A stretch of DNA of 64,000 nt from Streptomyces ortus (GCF_026341275.1 NZ_JAIFZO010000002.1:3314018-3378017); one strand, 5' to 3'; counted from the first letter of the stretch, positions 1-10,100 are shown. The notes: a model not told the origin generated them from the sequence alone. Numbers and translations: made by a program.

Positions 1-2094
1 GGCTACCCGTACGACCCGCCCGCCGGTGTCACCCAGAGCTACAGCAGGCTGTGGACGATGACGCAGGCGTACGTCCAGGAGGGGACCAGGTCCACCGGCG
101 ACGCGGGCCTGCTGGCCGACGTCCTGCGCGGCCTCGACCACCTCTCCGCCACCGTCTACAACCCCTCCACCACCCGCTACGGCAACTGGTGGGAGTGGCA
201 GATCGGCAGCCCCCGCCTCCTCATGGACATCGTGGCCGCCCTGTCCGGCGAGCTGACGGACGCGCGGGTCGCCGCCGCCTGCGCCGCCGTCGACCACTTC
301 GTCCCCGACAGCATGCTCGGCGACTACACCGGCACCTCGACCGGCGCCAACCGTGTCGACCTGTGCCGCTCCGTGGCCCTGCGCGGCATCCTCGGCCGCG
401 TCCCCGGGAAGATCGCCCTCGCCCGGGACGCGCTCTCGCCCGTCTTCCCGTACGTCACCGAGGGGGACGGGCTCTACGCCGACGGGTCGTTCGTCCAGCA
501 CACCTGGGTCGCGTACTCGGGAACGTACGGGCAGGTCATGCTCGACGGGCTCGGCCGCCTCTTCGCGCTGCTCGCCGGTTCGACGTGGGAGGTGACCGAT
601 CCCGGCCGGCAGATCATCCTCGACAGCGTGGAGAAGGCGTACGCGCCGCTGATCCACGACGGGCTGATGATGGACAGCGTCAACGGCCGTGCCATCAGCC
701 GGGGTTACCTCAAGAGCGACGACCGGCAGGTCATGCGCGGCGACCACTTCCACGGGCAGGCGCTGATCGCCGCGATCGCGCTCCTGGCGCAGGGCGCGAG
801 CGCGGCGGAACGCGACCGTTGGCAGGGGCGGATCAAGGGCTGGATCGAGCGGGACACCGTCACGCCGATCCTGACGGCGAGGCAGTTCGGCGTCGCCGAC
901 CTGGCCCGTCTGCACGCCGTCGCCGACTCGGCCCTCCCTGCCGCCCCCGAACCGCCCGGTCACCAGCTCTTCGCGGCCATGGACAGAGCGGTCCACCGGG
1001 GCGCAGGCACCGGCAGCGGAAGGGGCCCCGGCTTCACCGCCAACATCTCCATGGCGAGCGAGCGGATCGCGTACTACGAGTGCGGCAACGGCGAGAACCC
1101 GCGCGGCTGGCACACCGGCGCCGGAATGCTCTACTGGTGGGCCGGCGGAAGCCGCTCCGACCAGTACACGGACTGGTTCTGGCCGACCGTCGACTGGTAC
1201 CGGCTGCCCGGCACGACCGTCTCCACCAAGCGGCTCGCCGACCGGGCGGGCGGCGAGTGGGGTGAGCCCAAACCAGCGGCGCGCTGGGTCGGCGGCACCA
1301 CGGACGGCGAGTTCGCGGCGGTCGGACAGCACTTGCCGGGCCTCGGCTCGACCCTCCAGGCCCGCACATCGTGGTTCTGCCTCGACGACGCGATCGTCTG
1401 CCTCGGCGCGGGCATCACCGCAACGGACGGCGTCCCGGTCGAGACGATCGTCGACAACCGGAACCTGGGGGAGGGCGGCACACAGCGTCTCGTACGCGGA
1501 CCCGGGTGGGCGCATCTGGAGGACCACGGAGGCTGGATCATCCTGGACGGACAGGAACCGCGCACCCTCCGCGAGGACCGCACCGGCGCCTGGTCCGACA
1601 TCAACACCACCTCCACCACCGAACGCCGGACCCGCCGCTGGCAGACGCTCTGGCTCGACCACGGCACGGACCCGGTGGACGCCACGTACGCCTACGCCGT
1701 GCTGCCCGGTGCCTCGCGCCGCACGGTCGCCGCCCGCGCCGCCGACCGGCACCGGCTGTCGGTCCTCGCCAACGACTCCGGCCGTCAGGCGGTCTCCGTA
1801 CCGGCGCTGGGGCTGCTCGCGGCGAACTTCTGGCGCCCGGGAACGGCCGGCCCGCTCACCGCCACGGCCCCCGCGAGCGTGCTCGTACGCCGCCGGGGCG
1901 GGACCGCGACCGTCTGCGTGAGTGAGCCGCCGCGTACCGGCGAGGCTCTGGAGATCGTCTGGGACCGGCCCGTACGCGGGGCCGTGCGCGCGGACCCGGG
2001 CGTCGAGGTGCTGGCCACCGGACGCCGGCTGCGGCTGCGGATCACTCCAGGGACGGTATGCGCATCGCTGGAGTGTGAGGTGACTCTCAGCTGA
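1..2094 (+). CDS. Polysaccharide lyase family 8 (hyaluronate/chondroitin/xanthan lyase-like), 3' part
   Basis: The reading frame is open from the first base, so the 5' end, including any signal peptide, lies outside the window; about 697 residues are visible. Family PL8 cleaves uronic-acid-containing polysaccharides by beta-elimination and is normally secreted. The visible part starts within the alpha/alpha-toroid catalytic domain. NWWEWQIG carries the family's catalytic-pocket Asn. DGSFVQHTW supplies the likely catalytic His, and YSGTYGQ the likely catalytic Tyr. GRAISR fits the Arg site. The second half has the beta-sandwich character of the central and C-terminal PL8 domains and ends in a Ser after VTLS. 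The exact substrate cannot be read from sequence. The gene is separated from accB by 154 bp and is not obviously part of its operon. Confidence 0.85.
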   Translation, partial: GYPYDPPAGVTQSYSRLWTMTQAYVQEGTRSTGDAGLLADVLRGLDHLSATVYNPSTTRYGNWWEWQIGSPRLLMDIVAALSGELTDARVAAACAAVDHFVPDSMLGDYTGTSTGANRVDLCRSVALRGILGRVPGKIALARDALSPVFPYVTEGDGLYADGSFVQHTWVAYSGTYGQVMLDGLGRLFALLAGSTWEVTDPGRQIILDSVEKAYAPLIHDGLMMDSVNGRAISRGYLKSDDRQVMRGDHFHGQALIAAIALLAQGASAAERDRWQGRIKGWIERDTVTPILTARQFGVADLARLHAVADSALPAAPEPPGHQLFAAMDRAVHRGAGTGSGRGPGFTANISMASERIAYYECGNGENPRGWHTGAGMLYWWAGGSRSDQYTDWFWPTVDWYRLPGTTVSTKRLADRAGGEWGEPKPAARWVGGTTDGEFAAVGQHLPGLGSTLQARTSWFCLDDAIVCLGAGITATDGVPVETIVDNRNLGEGGTQRLVRGPGWAHLEDHGGWIILDGQEPRTLREDRTGAWSDINTTSTTERRTRRWQTLWLDHGTDPVDATYAYAVLPGASRRTVAARAADRHRLSVLANDSGRQAVSVPALGLLAANFWRPGTAGPLTATAPASVLVRRRGGTATVCVSEPPRTGEALEIVWDRPVRGAVRADPGVEVLATGRRLRLRITPGTVCASLECEVTLS

Positions 2095-2248
2095 GCGCTT
2101 TGTACGACCCCTACAAGCCAAAGGCCCTCTGAGCAGTCGGATCGCCTGCACGCCGGGAGGGTTCTGTTCAGGGCTACCAGTAAAACGGGCCGGAGACTGT
2201 ACGGAGTCGACGGCCCGCTTTCCTTGGTGGACTTCGTAAGGTCACTAC

Positions 2249-3841
2249 ATGACCGTTTTGGACGAGACCGAATCCTTGGCCGACGAACCCGCGGATGCCC
2301 GTGGGCGCGTGGCCGAGCTGCAGGCGATCCGTGCGGAGGCTCTTCGCGGACCCAGCGACAAGGCGACCGCGGCGCAGCACGCCAAGGGCAAGCTGACCTC
2401 CCGGGAGCGGATCGAGCTGCTGCTGGACGAAGGCTCGTTCAACGAGGTCGAGCAGTTGCGGCGGCACCGGGCGACCGGCTTCGGCCTGGAGTCCAAGAAG
2501 CCCTACACGGACGGTGTGATCACCGGCTGGGGCACGGTCGAGGGCCGCACGGTCTTCGTGTACGCCCATGACTTCCGTATCTTCGGCGGCGCGCTGGGCG
2601 AGGCCCACGCCACGAAGATCCACAAGATCATGGACATGGCCATCGCGGCCGGCGCGCCCCTGGTCTCGCTCAACGACGGCGCGGGTGCCCGTATCCAGGA
2701 GGGTGTCTCGGCGCTCGCCGGATACGGCGGCATCTTCCAGCGCAACACCCGCGCCTCCGGCGTCATCCCGCAGATCTCCGTGATGCTCGGCCCGTGCGCG
2801 GGCGGCGCGGCCTACAGCCCCGCCCTCACCGACTTCGTCTTCATGGTCCGCGAGACCTCGCAGATGTTCATCACCGGACCGGACGTCGTCAAGGCGGTCA
2901 CCGGCGAGGAGATCACCCAGAACGGCCTCGGCGGCGCGGACGTCCACGCCGAGACGAGCGGCGTGGCGCACTTCGCGTACGACGACGAGGAGACCTGCAT
3001 CGCGGAGGTCCGCTACCTCCTGTCGATGCTCCCGCAGAACAACCGTGAGAACCCGCCGGCCACCGAGTCCGAGGACCCGGCGGACCGCCGCTCCGACGTG
3101 CTCCTGGACCTGGTGCCGGCGGACGGCAGCCGGCCGTACGACATGACCAAGGTCATCGAGGAGCTCGTCGACGACGGCGACTACCTGGAGATCCACGAGC
3201 GCTGGGCCCGCAACATCATCTGCGCCCTCGCGCGGCTCGACGGCCAGGTGGTGGGCATCGTCGCCAACCAGCCGCAGGCGCTGGCGGGCGTGCTGGACAT
3301 CGAGGCGTCGGAAAAAGCGGCGCGTTTCGTCCAGATGTGCGACGCTTTTAACATCCCGATCGTCACGCTGCTGGATGTGCCGGGCTTCCTGCCCGGTGTC
3401 GACCAGGAGCACGGCGGAATCATCCGCCACGGCGCGAAGCTGCTGTACGCGTACTGCAACGCGACCGTGCCGCGGATCTCCCTGATCCTGCGCAAGGCCT
3501 ACGGCGGCGCGTACATCGTCATGGACAGCCAGTCCATCGGCGCCGACCTCACCTACGCCTGGCCGACCAACGAGATCGCCGTGATGGGCGCGGAAGGCGC
3601 CGCGAACGTCATCTTCCGCCGCCAGATCGCGGAGGCGGAGGACCCCGAGGGGATGCGGGTGCGCATGGTCAAGGAGTACAAGGCCGAGCTGATGCACCCC
3701 TACTACGCGGCCGAGCGCGGCCTGGTCGACGACGTCATCGACCCCGTCGAGACCCGCGAGATCCTCATCCGCTCCCTCGCGATGCTGCGCACCAAGCACG
3801 CGGACCTGCCCTCCCGCAAGCACGGAAACCCGCCGCAGTAG
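2249..3841 (+). CDS. accB: Acyl-CoA carboxylase beta subunit (carboxyltransferase)
   Basis: This 530-residue carboxyltransferase subunit transfers CO2 from biotin on the alpha subunit to an acyl-CoA, giving malonyl- or methylmalonyl-CoA for fatty acid and polyketide synthesis. Both crotonase-like halves are present, with GGALGEAHATKIHKIMD and GAGARIQEG in the first and YGGAYIVMDSQSIGADLTYAWP in the second. At the known specificity position (Asp422 in PccB, Ile in AccB of S. coelicolor) this protein has Ile, at about residue 423. That predicts the broad acetyl/propionyl/butyryl-CoA type rather than strict propionyl-CoA carboxylase. The ATG at 2249 has an AAGG ribosome site eight bases upstream. 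accE follows 60 bp downstream. The biotinylated alpha subunit is not in the window. Confidence 0.95.
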   Translation: MTVLDETESLADEPADARGRVAELQAIRAEALRGPSDKATAAQHAKGKLTSRERIELLLDEGSFNEVEQLRRHRATGFGLESKKPYTDGVITGWGTVEGRTVFVYAHDFRIFGGALGEAHATKIHKIMDMAIAAGAPLVSLNDGAGARIQEGVSALAGYGGIFQRNTRASGVIPQISVMLGPCAGGAAYSPALTDFVFMVRETSQMFITGPDVVKAVTGEEITQNGLGGADVHAETSGVAHFAYDDEETCIAEVRYLLSMLPQNNRENPPATESEDPADRRSDVLLDLVPADGSRPYDMTKVIEELVDDGDYLEIHERWARNIICALARLDGQVVGIVANQPQALAGVLDIEASEKAARFVQMCDAFNIPIVTLLDVPGFLPGVDQEHGGIIRHGAKLLYAYCNATVPRISLILRKAYGGAYIVMDSQSIGADLTYAWPTNEIAVMGAEGAANVIFRRQIAEAEDPEGMRVRMVKEYKAELMHPYYAAERGLVDDVIDPVETREILIRSLAMLRTKHADLPSRKHGNPPQ

Positions 3842-3901
3842 TAACGCGGCGGACCCATCGCGGCAATCCCGCGTACCTCTCTCTCACGGAGACTGACACT
3901 T

Positions 3902-4096
3902 ATGGACATGCCTGATATCCGCGTCGAGAAGGGCCACGCCGAGCCCGAGGAAGTAGCCGCGGTCACCGCGCTCATCCTGGCCCGCGCGGCCTCCGCGCCC
4001 GCCGAGGCGCCGGCCCACCGCGGCCACCCGAAGGCCGGCTGGCGCCGCCTGGAGCGCACCCCCGGCTTCCGGGCCCCGCACTCCTGGCAGGGCTGA
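3902..4096 (+). CDS. accE: Acyl-CoA carboxylase epsilon subunit
   Basis: This 64-residue protein matches the small epsilon subunits that in Streptomyces and Mycobacterium stabilise the alpha-beta carboxylase holoenzyme and raise its activity. It opens with MDMPDIRVEKGHAEPEEVAAVTALILARAA, the conserved 'EEVAAVTALI' helix, followed by a Pro/Arg-rich tail ending in the family-typical W-x3-PGFRAPHSWQG. It lies 60 bp after accB and ends just before a strong terminator, so accB-accE form a two-gene operon. Confidence 0.93.
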   Translation: MDMPDIRVEKGHAEPEEVAAVTALILARAASAPAEAPAHRGHPKAGWRRLERTPGFRAPHSWQG

Positions 4097-4110
4097 GCCC
4101 TCAGCGCGTT

Positions 4111-4152
4111 CGATCGCCGGACCGGTTCCATGAGGAACCGGTCCGGCGATCG
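4111..4152. terminator. Bidirectional terminator between accE and the convergent SGNH hydrolase gene
   Basis: This is a perfect 19-bp inverted repeat (4111-4129 with 4134-4152) around an ATGA loop. It lies between two convergent genes, so it can end transcription from both sides. The plus-strand copy is followed by TGTTT. Confidence 0.85.
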
Positions 4153-4174
4153 CTGTTTCCGGGCCCCGGACCGC

Positions 4175-5140
4175 TCAGCCGAGGCTGTTCAGCATCGCCT
4201 CTTCGACATGGTCGGCCGCGTTGCGGTGGCCGAGGGCGTTGGGGTGGACGAAGGACAGCTGGTCGGGAAGAGTGACGAAGCCCTCGACCCACTTGGCGTC
4301 GTCGCAGACGCTGTGGTCACGGGATGAGTCGTAGAGGTCGACGAAGGTCGCGGCCTCCTGAGTGCCGGTCGACCTCTCGATGGTCCGGTTGAGCGGTTCC
4401 AGGACGTCCTGACGCAGCCAGTCAAGGTCGCCCCGGGTGATGGTGCCGAACTTCGTCAGGTCGCCGTAGCCGCACTTGCCGGTGTCCCCGGGGACGATGG
4501 TGGGGTAGCCGACGGTCAGGATCTTCGCGTGCGGGGCGCGCTCGTGCAGCACGGTGAGCATGCGATCGTACTCCTCGCCCACCCTGTTCAGCCGGGCCGG
4601 TACGCCGTCGGCGAGCGCCTCCCTGCACGGGCTGCCGTCCCCGCCGCTCTCGCCGCCCAGCTGCGTGCACTGCGCGAGAAGCTCGCCGAAGCCGACGCTG
4701 TTGCCGCCCACGCCGACGGTGATCACGTCGGTGCCGGGGCCCACCGCGGCGGACTGCGGAGGTACCGGGGGGAACGGGTAGTCCGGGTCCTCGGAGAGGG
4801 GCGGCAGGTGACGGCCGATCGGGTACTGGGGCGTGTCGGTGACATTCTCGACGGTGGCGGCGCCGCAGGTGACATTGGTCAGGTCGAAGAGCGAACCGAG
4901 GTCGCGGTCGATGACCTGGGGATAGGACCGGTCGGTGCGGTCGCAGCCGTCCCGGGGGTACTCGAAGAGGTCGCCGGCGGCCTGGATGACCCCGGCGCTG
5001 TAGGAGTCACCGAGGGCGACCCACTGGCGGTCCGCGGCGGCGGCGGGCTGTGCCCCGGCGAACTGCGCGGGGACAAGGGCGCCTGCGGCGAGAGCTGCGG
5101 CCGAGCCGAGCAGGGCCAGTCGAGTACGGAAGCGAGCCAC
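4175..5140 (-). CDS. Secreted SGNH/GDSL-family hydrolase (lipase/esterase-like)
   Basis: This is a serine esterase of the SGNH fold. The block I motif GDSYSAG supplies the nucleophile, GNSVG resembles block III, and SFVHPNALGH near the C-terminus supplies the catalytic His. Several Cys residues could form the disulfides typical of secreted Streptomyces lipases. A GTG at 5140, preceded by GGAGG at five bases, is preferred over the upstream ATG at 5194. It gives a classical signal peptide: basic RFRTR, hydrophobic LALLGSAAALAAGALV, then an Ala-rich cleavage region. The substrate (phospholipid, acylglycerol or ester) cannot be told. Length is about 321 residues. Confidence 0.88.
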   Translation of the reverse strand: MARFRTRLALLGSAAALAAGALVPAQFAGAQPAAAADRQWVALGDSYSAGVIQAAGDLFEYPRDGCDRTDRSYPQVIDRDLGSLFDLTNVTCGAATVENVTDTPQYPIGRHLPPLSEDPDYPFPPVPPQSAAVGPGTDVITVGVGGNSVGFGELLAQCTQLGGESGGDGSPCREALADGVPARLNRVGEEYDRMLTVLHERAPHAKILTVGYPTIVPGDTGKCGYGDLTKFGTITRGDLDWLRQDVLEPLNRTIERSTGTQEAATFVDLYDSSRDHSVCDDAKWVEGFVTLPDQLSFVHPNALGHRNAADHVEEAMLNSLG

Positions 5141-5426
5141 GAATCCTCCAGGATCACGGTGTCGGCGTCGCTTTGACCATAAGGAGACCGTCACTCAAAG
5201 CACTAGATCCATTACGGACGGTCATGCGTGAAGGGTGGGGTGCGTCTCTGTGGGTGACCGGGTCGCGGCGTGTCGACCTCTCGCCTTCCGGCGGCGACCG
5301 CTCGGAGGCGAGATCTGCCCGGTGGAGGGGGATTTCTGACCGGATGGGGGAGTCCGGCCGGACGTACGGCCTCTCGGTGGCTGTCTTGTTCTCGATCAGC
5401 CGACGACCCGTCGCCGCCGTGCGCGA

Positions 5427-5476
5427 CCCGGACGCACTCGGGGCCCGGACGCACTCGGCGACCCGGACGCACTCGG
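5427..5476. repeat. Three copies of a 15-bp direct repeat
   Basis: The sequence CCCGGACGCACTCGG occurs at 5427-5441, 5444-5458 and 5462-5476, all in the same direction and separated by 2-3 bp. The last copy runs into the adjacent terminator stem. Confidence 0.85.
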
Positions 5477-5507
5477 GGGCGGCAGCCGGTGCACGGCTGC
5501 CGCCCCC
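5475..5507 (-). terminator. Terminator downstream of conservon 2
   Basis: A 13-bp GC-rich inverted repeat (GGGGGCGGCAGCC and its complement) with a seven-base loop lies 24 bp beyond the stop codon of the last cvn gene. It has no long T run, as is usual in streptomycetes. Confidence 0.7.
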
Positions 5508-5530
5508 GATCGGAGCTCAAAGAGACCCGA

Positions 5531-6112
5531 CTACCGCAGCCGCGCCATCAGCGCGTGCTCCACCAGCGTGATCAGCGCCGACTTCGCGTCGGCGCGATGC
5601 CGCGCGTCCGTCGTGATGATCGGGGTGTCGGGGCCGATCTGCAGGGCCTCGCGGACCTCGTCCGGGTTGTACGGCTGGCTGCCGTCGAAGCCGTTGAGGG
5701 CGATGACGAACGGCAGTCCGCTGTTCTCGAAGTAGTCGACCGCCGGGAAGCAGTCGGCGAGGCGGCGGGTGTCCACGAGCACGATCGCGCCGATCGCGCC
5801 GCGTACCAGGTCGTCCCACATGAACCAGAAGCGGTCCTGGCCGGGCGTACCGAAGAGGTACAGGATCAGGTCCTGGTCCAGGGTGATACGGCCGAAGTCC
5901 ATGGCCACCGTCGTGGTGGTCTTGTCCCCGGTGTGGGTGAGGTCGTCGATGCCCGCCGAAGCGGACGTCATCACGGCCTCGGTACGCAGCGGGTTGATCT
6001 CCGAGACGGCCCCGACGAACGTGGTCTTGCCCACGCCGAAGCCGCCCGCCACCACGATCTTCGCGGACGTGGTGGAGCGGGAAGGCCCTCCGCTAGAGCT
6101 TGCGAAGTCCAC
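5531..6112 (-). CDS. cvnD2: Conservon GTP-binding protein CvnD (second conservon)
   Basis: This is a small (193-residue) Ras-like GTPase of the conservon family. The P-loop is GGFGVGKTT, with switch/G3 region LFGTPGQDRF and G4-like ALNGFDG. In the studied conservons, CvnD works with a membrane sensor kinase (CvnA), a roadblock protein (CvnB) and a DUF742 protein (CvnC) as a membrane-associated G-protein-like switch affecting development and secondary metabolism. It is last in its operon, and its start overlaps the end of cvnC by 20 nt. It is almost identical to the homologue at 10889-11464 apart from the first ten residues and a few substitutions. The number 2 is assigned from remembered S. 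coelicolor synteny. Confidence 0.93.
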   Translation of the reverse strand: MDFASSSGGPSRSTTSAKIVVAGGFGVGKTTFVGAVSEINPLRTEAVMTSASAGIDDLTHTGDKTTTTVAMDFGRITLDQDLILYLFGTPGQDRFWFMWDDLVRGAIGAIVLVDTRRLADCFPAVDYFENSGLPFVIALNGFDGSQPYNPDEVREALQIGPDTPIITTDARHRADAKSALITLVEHALMARLR

Positions 6113-6674
6113 TGAGCACCCTTTCGAGCAAAGTCACGTCTGGCTGACCGCCGGCGTTCTCGTCGCCGCCGGGCTGATGAATGGCGACCAGGCCCGCCTC
6201 CGCCAAGTCGGCGACAAGGATCCTGGCCACACCGAGAGGGATCGTCAGCAGGGCCGAGATCTCGGCCACCGACTTGATCTCTCGGCAGAGGTTGCAGATG
6301 CGCTGATGCTCGGGCAACTGGCCCTGCATCTGGTGCGGCTGCGCTGTGGTGTGCACCAGCGCCTCGATGGCGAGCTGGTATCGCGGCCTGGTACGGCCGC
6401 CCGTCATCGCGTAGGGGCGGACCAGCGGATTGCTGGCGCTCCCCGCGGGGGACGGTTCGGGCGAGCGCCGCTGCGGCTGCACGGGCTGGATGCGCGGCGC
6501 CGACGGCTGGTCGTAAGGAGAGGGACCCGGACCCTGGGGAGAGTACGGCTGCTGGCGTCGGGGGCTCGGTGCGGAGGGGAAGTTGTAACGGTTCGGCGAA
6601 CCGTCGCCGCCCTGGCCCTGGCCGGGGCCGTAGGACCAGTTGCCCGAAGACGAACCGCCTGGGGGTGTTGCCAC
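6093..6674 (-). CDS. cvnC2: Conservon DUF742 protein CvnC (second conservon)
   Basis: This DUF742 protein of about 193 residues has a winged-helix-like C-terminal domain: LVRPYAMTGGRTRPRYQLAIEAL, HQRICNLCREIKSVAEISALLTIPLGVARILVADL, and the terminal LLERVLSGLRKL. The N-terminal 90 or so residues are a Pro/Gln/Ser-rich linker, much longer than in the neighbouring paralogue. A GTG at 6674 is preferred as start because GGAGGAGG lies directly upstream, giving VATPPGG. The upstream in-frame ATG (6749) lacks such a site. In the family it links the roadblock/GTPase pair to the sensor complex; its biochemical role is unsettled. Confidence 0.9.
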   Translation of the reverse strand: MATPPGGSSSGNWSYGPGQGQGGDGSPNRYNFPSAPSPRRQQPYSPQGPGPSPYDQPSAPRIQPVQPQRRSPEPSPAGSASNPLVRPYAMTGGRTRPRYQLAIEALVHTTAQPHQMQGQLPEHQRICNLCREIKSVAEISALLTIPLGVARILVADLAEAGLVAIHQPGGDENAGGQPDVTLLERVLSGLRKL

Positions 6675-6766
6675 TTTCTCCTCCTCCGAATGTGCCGGGC
6701 CCATCAATATGGAGCCGCGTCCCGAAACCTTACGGCCACGGGACGCCAAAACGCATCGCTTGTCTG

Positions 6767-7189
6767 CTAGTTGAGAAGGCTCCCCTGAAGCTCGGCACGC
6801 AGATCCGGCGTGAGGACCGTACCGGCACGATCGACCAGAAGGGCCATCTCGTACCCAACGAGACCGATGTCCGCTTCCGGATGTGCGAGAACCGCGAGCG
6901 AGGAACCGTCGGAAATGGACATGAGGAAGAGGAATCCCCGCTCCATCTCCACAACCGTCTGATTCACCTGCCCGCCTTCGAAGATGCGGGACGCGCCCGC
7001 GGTGAGTGAGGTCAGGCCCGACGCGACGGCCGCCAGCTGGTCGGCACGGTCACGCGGGAAACCGTCGGACATCGCCAGAAGGAGTCCGTCGGCGGAGACC
7101 ACCACGGTGTGGGACACCCCGGGGGTGTTGTCCACGAAGTTGGTGATCAACCAGTTCAGGTTCTGTGCCGCCTGGCTCATCGGGCTCAC
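6767..7189 (-). CDS. cvnB2: Conservon roadblock/LC7 protein CvnB (second conservon)
   Basis: This roadblock/LC7-fold protein of 140 residues is related to MglB-type GTPase-activating partners of small bacterial GTPases. Conserved segments are NLNWLITNFVDNTPGVSHTVVVSADGLLLAMS and DRADQLAAVASGLTSL. The GTG at 7189 (VSPMSQ) starts one base after the stop codon of the upstream kinase gene and uses a GGAG site inside its last codons, so translation is probably coupled. It probably regulates the nucleotide state of CvnD. Confidence 0.92.
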   Translation of the reverse strand: MSPMSQAAQNLNWLITNFVDNTPGVSHTVVVSADGLLLAMSDGFPRDRADQLAAVASGLTSLTAGASRIFEGGQVNQTVVEMERGFLFLMSISDGSSLAVLAHPEADIGLVGYEMALLVDRAGTVLTPDLRAELQGSLLN

Positions 7190-7190
7190 A

Positions 7191-10100
7191 CTAACGCTCC
7201 TGGTTGTAGGTGCTGTCAGGACCACCATGCTGGTTCCTGGAGGCCTGACCGTTCGTTTCACTGCTTGCATCTCGGCCCCGCTGCACGCCGCGACGCAGGT
7301 TGCTCAGCCTGCCCCGGACGTCCTCGGGAGCGCGGGAGACCTGGGGGCCGCCCTGTGGGGTCGATTCCGCGGTGCCCTCGACCAGATTGGCCTTGGGTAC
7401 CCGCCGCGGCAGGCCGGAGGAGGTGACCCCGCCCGCCTTGGGCTGCTTCAGCGCTTCGGCCCGGTGCCACATCTGGTCGTTGTTCGACCGCCAGTCGCCC
7501 TTGCCGCCGGTGCCGTTGCTGCCGCCGCCGTTGCTGTCGTTGTTCGCGAAGGGTGCCGGTGACTCCTGGCCCGCGGACTGCTTGCCGACCGCGGTGGCTC
7601 CGCGGCGGGGAAGTCCGGCGTCGGTGGTTCCGCGGCGCGGAAGCCCGGCGTCGGTGAGCTCGGGGGCGCCGGAGGAAACCGGTCCCGGAGCATCGAAGCC
7701 TACGCTGTCCGGCCCGGCCGCCTCAGCGGTCTGCGCGGACTCGGCCTGGGGAGCGTACTCGGCGGGGAAGCCGTTCGTGTACGCGTCCTGCTCCGGCCAG
7801 TCGTCCTGGTAGGGCTGCTCCTGGAAGGGCGGGAACGCCTCCTGCCCTGCGGCCGGGTCCGGCTGCTGCCCGCCCTGGCCCGGCTCCGCGTAGGCACCTT
7901 CCTGATAGCCGCCGGCCTGCGGGAAGTACGTCTCGTCGTACGACGTCTGCTGCTGTCCCTCGTACGACGTCTGCTGGTCGTAGGCGGGAGCGTCGGTGTA
8001 CGCGGGCGTCTCGGTGTATGCCGCCGCCGTGTCGTCGAACGCGGGCTGCCCGTTCTCGTACCCCTGGCCGCCGTTCTCGTAGGCCTGCTGCGGGTCGAAC
8101 TCGCCCTGGAAGGACGGAGCCTCGGCCTCGGGGTCGTGCGTCTGGGCCTCCAGCGCCGCGCGGCGCTCCTCCCGCATGAGGGAGCGGCCCACCGGGTCCA
8201 GCTCACGTATGTCGTCCGGGACCTCGGGGTTGTAGCGGCTGTCGTCGAAGCCCAGTTCGGCGGCCGTGCGCAGGGCAGGCTGGGCGCTCTGGAACTCCTC
8301 GCCCCCGAAGGGCGACGGCTGCTGCTGCTCGGGCCCCGGGATGATCTGCGAGACCGTGAAGTCGTCGCGCTGCACCTGGTAGTCGCCGCCGCCACCGTGG
8401 GTGATGGCGTCGGGGAGCATGACGAGCGAGGTCGTGCCGGCCTGCTCGCCCGAGGGGCGCAGCTGGACGCGGATGCCGTGCCGGTCGGACAGCCGGCCGA
8501 CCACGAACAGGCCCATGCGCTGCGAGATCGCGGCGTCCACGGTCGGCGGGTTGGCCAGCTTGTGGTTGATGTCCGCGAAGTCCTCGGCGGTGAGGCCGAT
8601 GCCCTTGTCGTGGATCTCGACCATGATGCGGCCGTCCGGCAGCCGGGTCGCGGTGACGCGGACCTTGGTCTGCGGGGACGAGAACGTGGTGGCGTTCTCC
8701 AGCAGCTCGGCGAGCAGGTGCACGAGGTCGGTGACGGCACGGCCGTGGATCTCGGCCTCCGGCACACCGGACAGCTCGATGCGCTCGTACTGCTCCACCT
8801 CGGAGGAGGCGGCACGCAGCACGTCGACCAGCGGGACCGGCTGGTCCCAGCGGCGGCCCGGCTCCTCGCCGGCGAGGACCAGGAGGTTCTCGCCGTTGCG
8901 GCGCATACGGGTCGCGAGGTGGTCCAGGCGGAAGAGGTTCTCCAGCTGGTCCGGATCGGCCTCGTTGTTCTCCAGGTCGGTGATGAGGGTCAGCTGGCCC
9001 TCGATCAGGGACTGGTTGCGGCGCGACAGGTTGGTGAAGATCGCGTTGATGTTGCCCCGCAGGAGCGCCTGCTCGGCGGCGAGCCGGACGGCCTCGCGGT
9101 GGACCTGGTCGAAGGCGCGGGCGACCTCGCCGATCTCGTCCGTGGTGTTGATCGGGATGGGCTGGACACGGGTGTCCACCCGGCCCGGGTCGGTGCGCGA
9201 GAGCTGGTCGACCAGCATCGGCAGGCGCTGCTCGGCCACGCCGAAGGCAGCGTTGCGCAGCTGGCGCATCGAGCGGCTCATCTGGCGGGCCACCATGCCG
9301 GCCAGGATGAAGGCGGCGAGCAGGGCGATGACGACCGCGGCACCGGTGATGAAGGCGTCACGCTTGGCGTCGGAGGCGATGGTCGAGGCCTCGGACACGG
9401 CCTTGTCGCCGAGGTCCGCCTCGATGGTGCGGTAGGCGTTGTACTTGGCGGTGTTGACCGCCCACCAGTTCTGGGCGGTGATGCCCTTGTCGGCGAGCGC
9501 CACCCGGGCACTGGCGTCGGTCGTCGCGAGGGTGCCGATACCGCTGACCATGGCGGTGTCGCCGGACGGCGGCGGGACATACGTCTGCCCACGGGCCGCG
9601 GCGGCCTCCGCGGCCTCCTTGGCCTGCGCCGCGCCCTCGGTCTGGATCCGCTTCTTGGCCTGCTCCAGCTTGGCGGCGTCGCTCTCCGTACCACCGCCGA
9701 TGTACTCCTCGACGGCGATGCCTTCGAGGTAGGCGTACGAGGTGAGGGCGACGCGCTGCTTGGCCAGGCTCTCCTCGGAGGGCCCCGGCTTGATCAGCAG
9801 ATGGGTGCCGATGGAGCGCTGGAGCGAGAGAGCGGCCTTGGAGAGGGAGATCGCGTAGACCGTACGGCCGTAGCTGGTGATGTTTCCGGTGCCCAGACCG
9901 AGTTCGTTGGCGAACTCCATCAGCGGGTGCTGGATCTCGACGTAACCCTCTTCGGTCTCCACGCCCTTGAGCTTGGAGGTGTACGCGGCGGCGCGCAGGG
10001 CGGTGAGCTTGGGTTCCTGCTCACGGAAGATTCCGAGCCGGCGTTCGAGTCCGGCCTTGGCCGGCATGTTCTTGGCGGCCTCGTTGAAGGCGACGGCCGC

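Larger units (their letters stand above)
5141..5530. other. 390-bp gap between SGNH hydrolase promoter and end of conservon 2
   Basis: No convincing gene is present. The left part should hold the minus-strand promoter of the hydrolase gene. The right part holds three 15-bp direct repeats (5427-5476) running into a terminator hairpin (5475-5507) for the conservon that ends at 5531. Confidence 0.6.
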
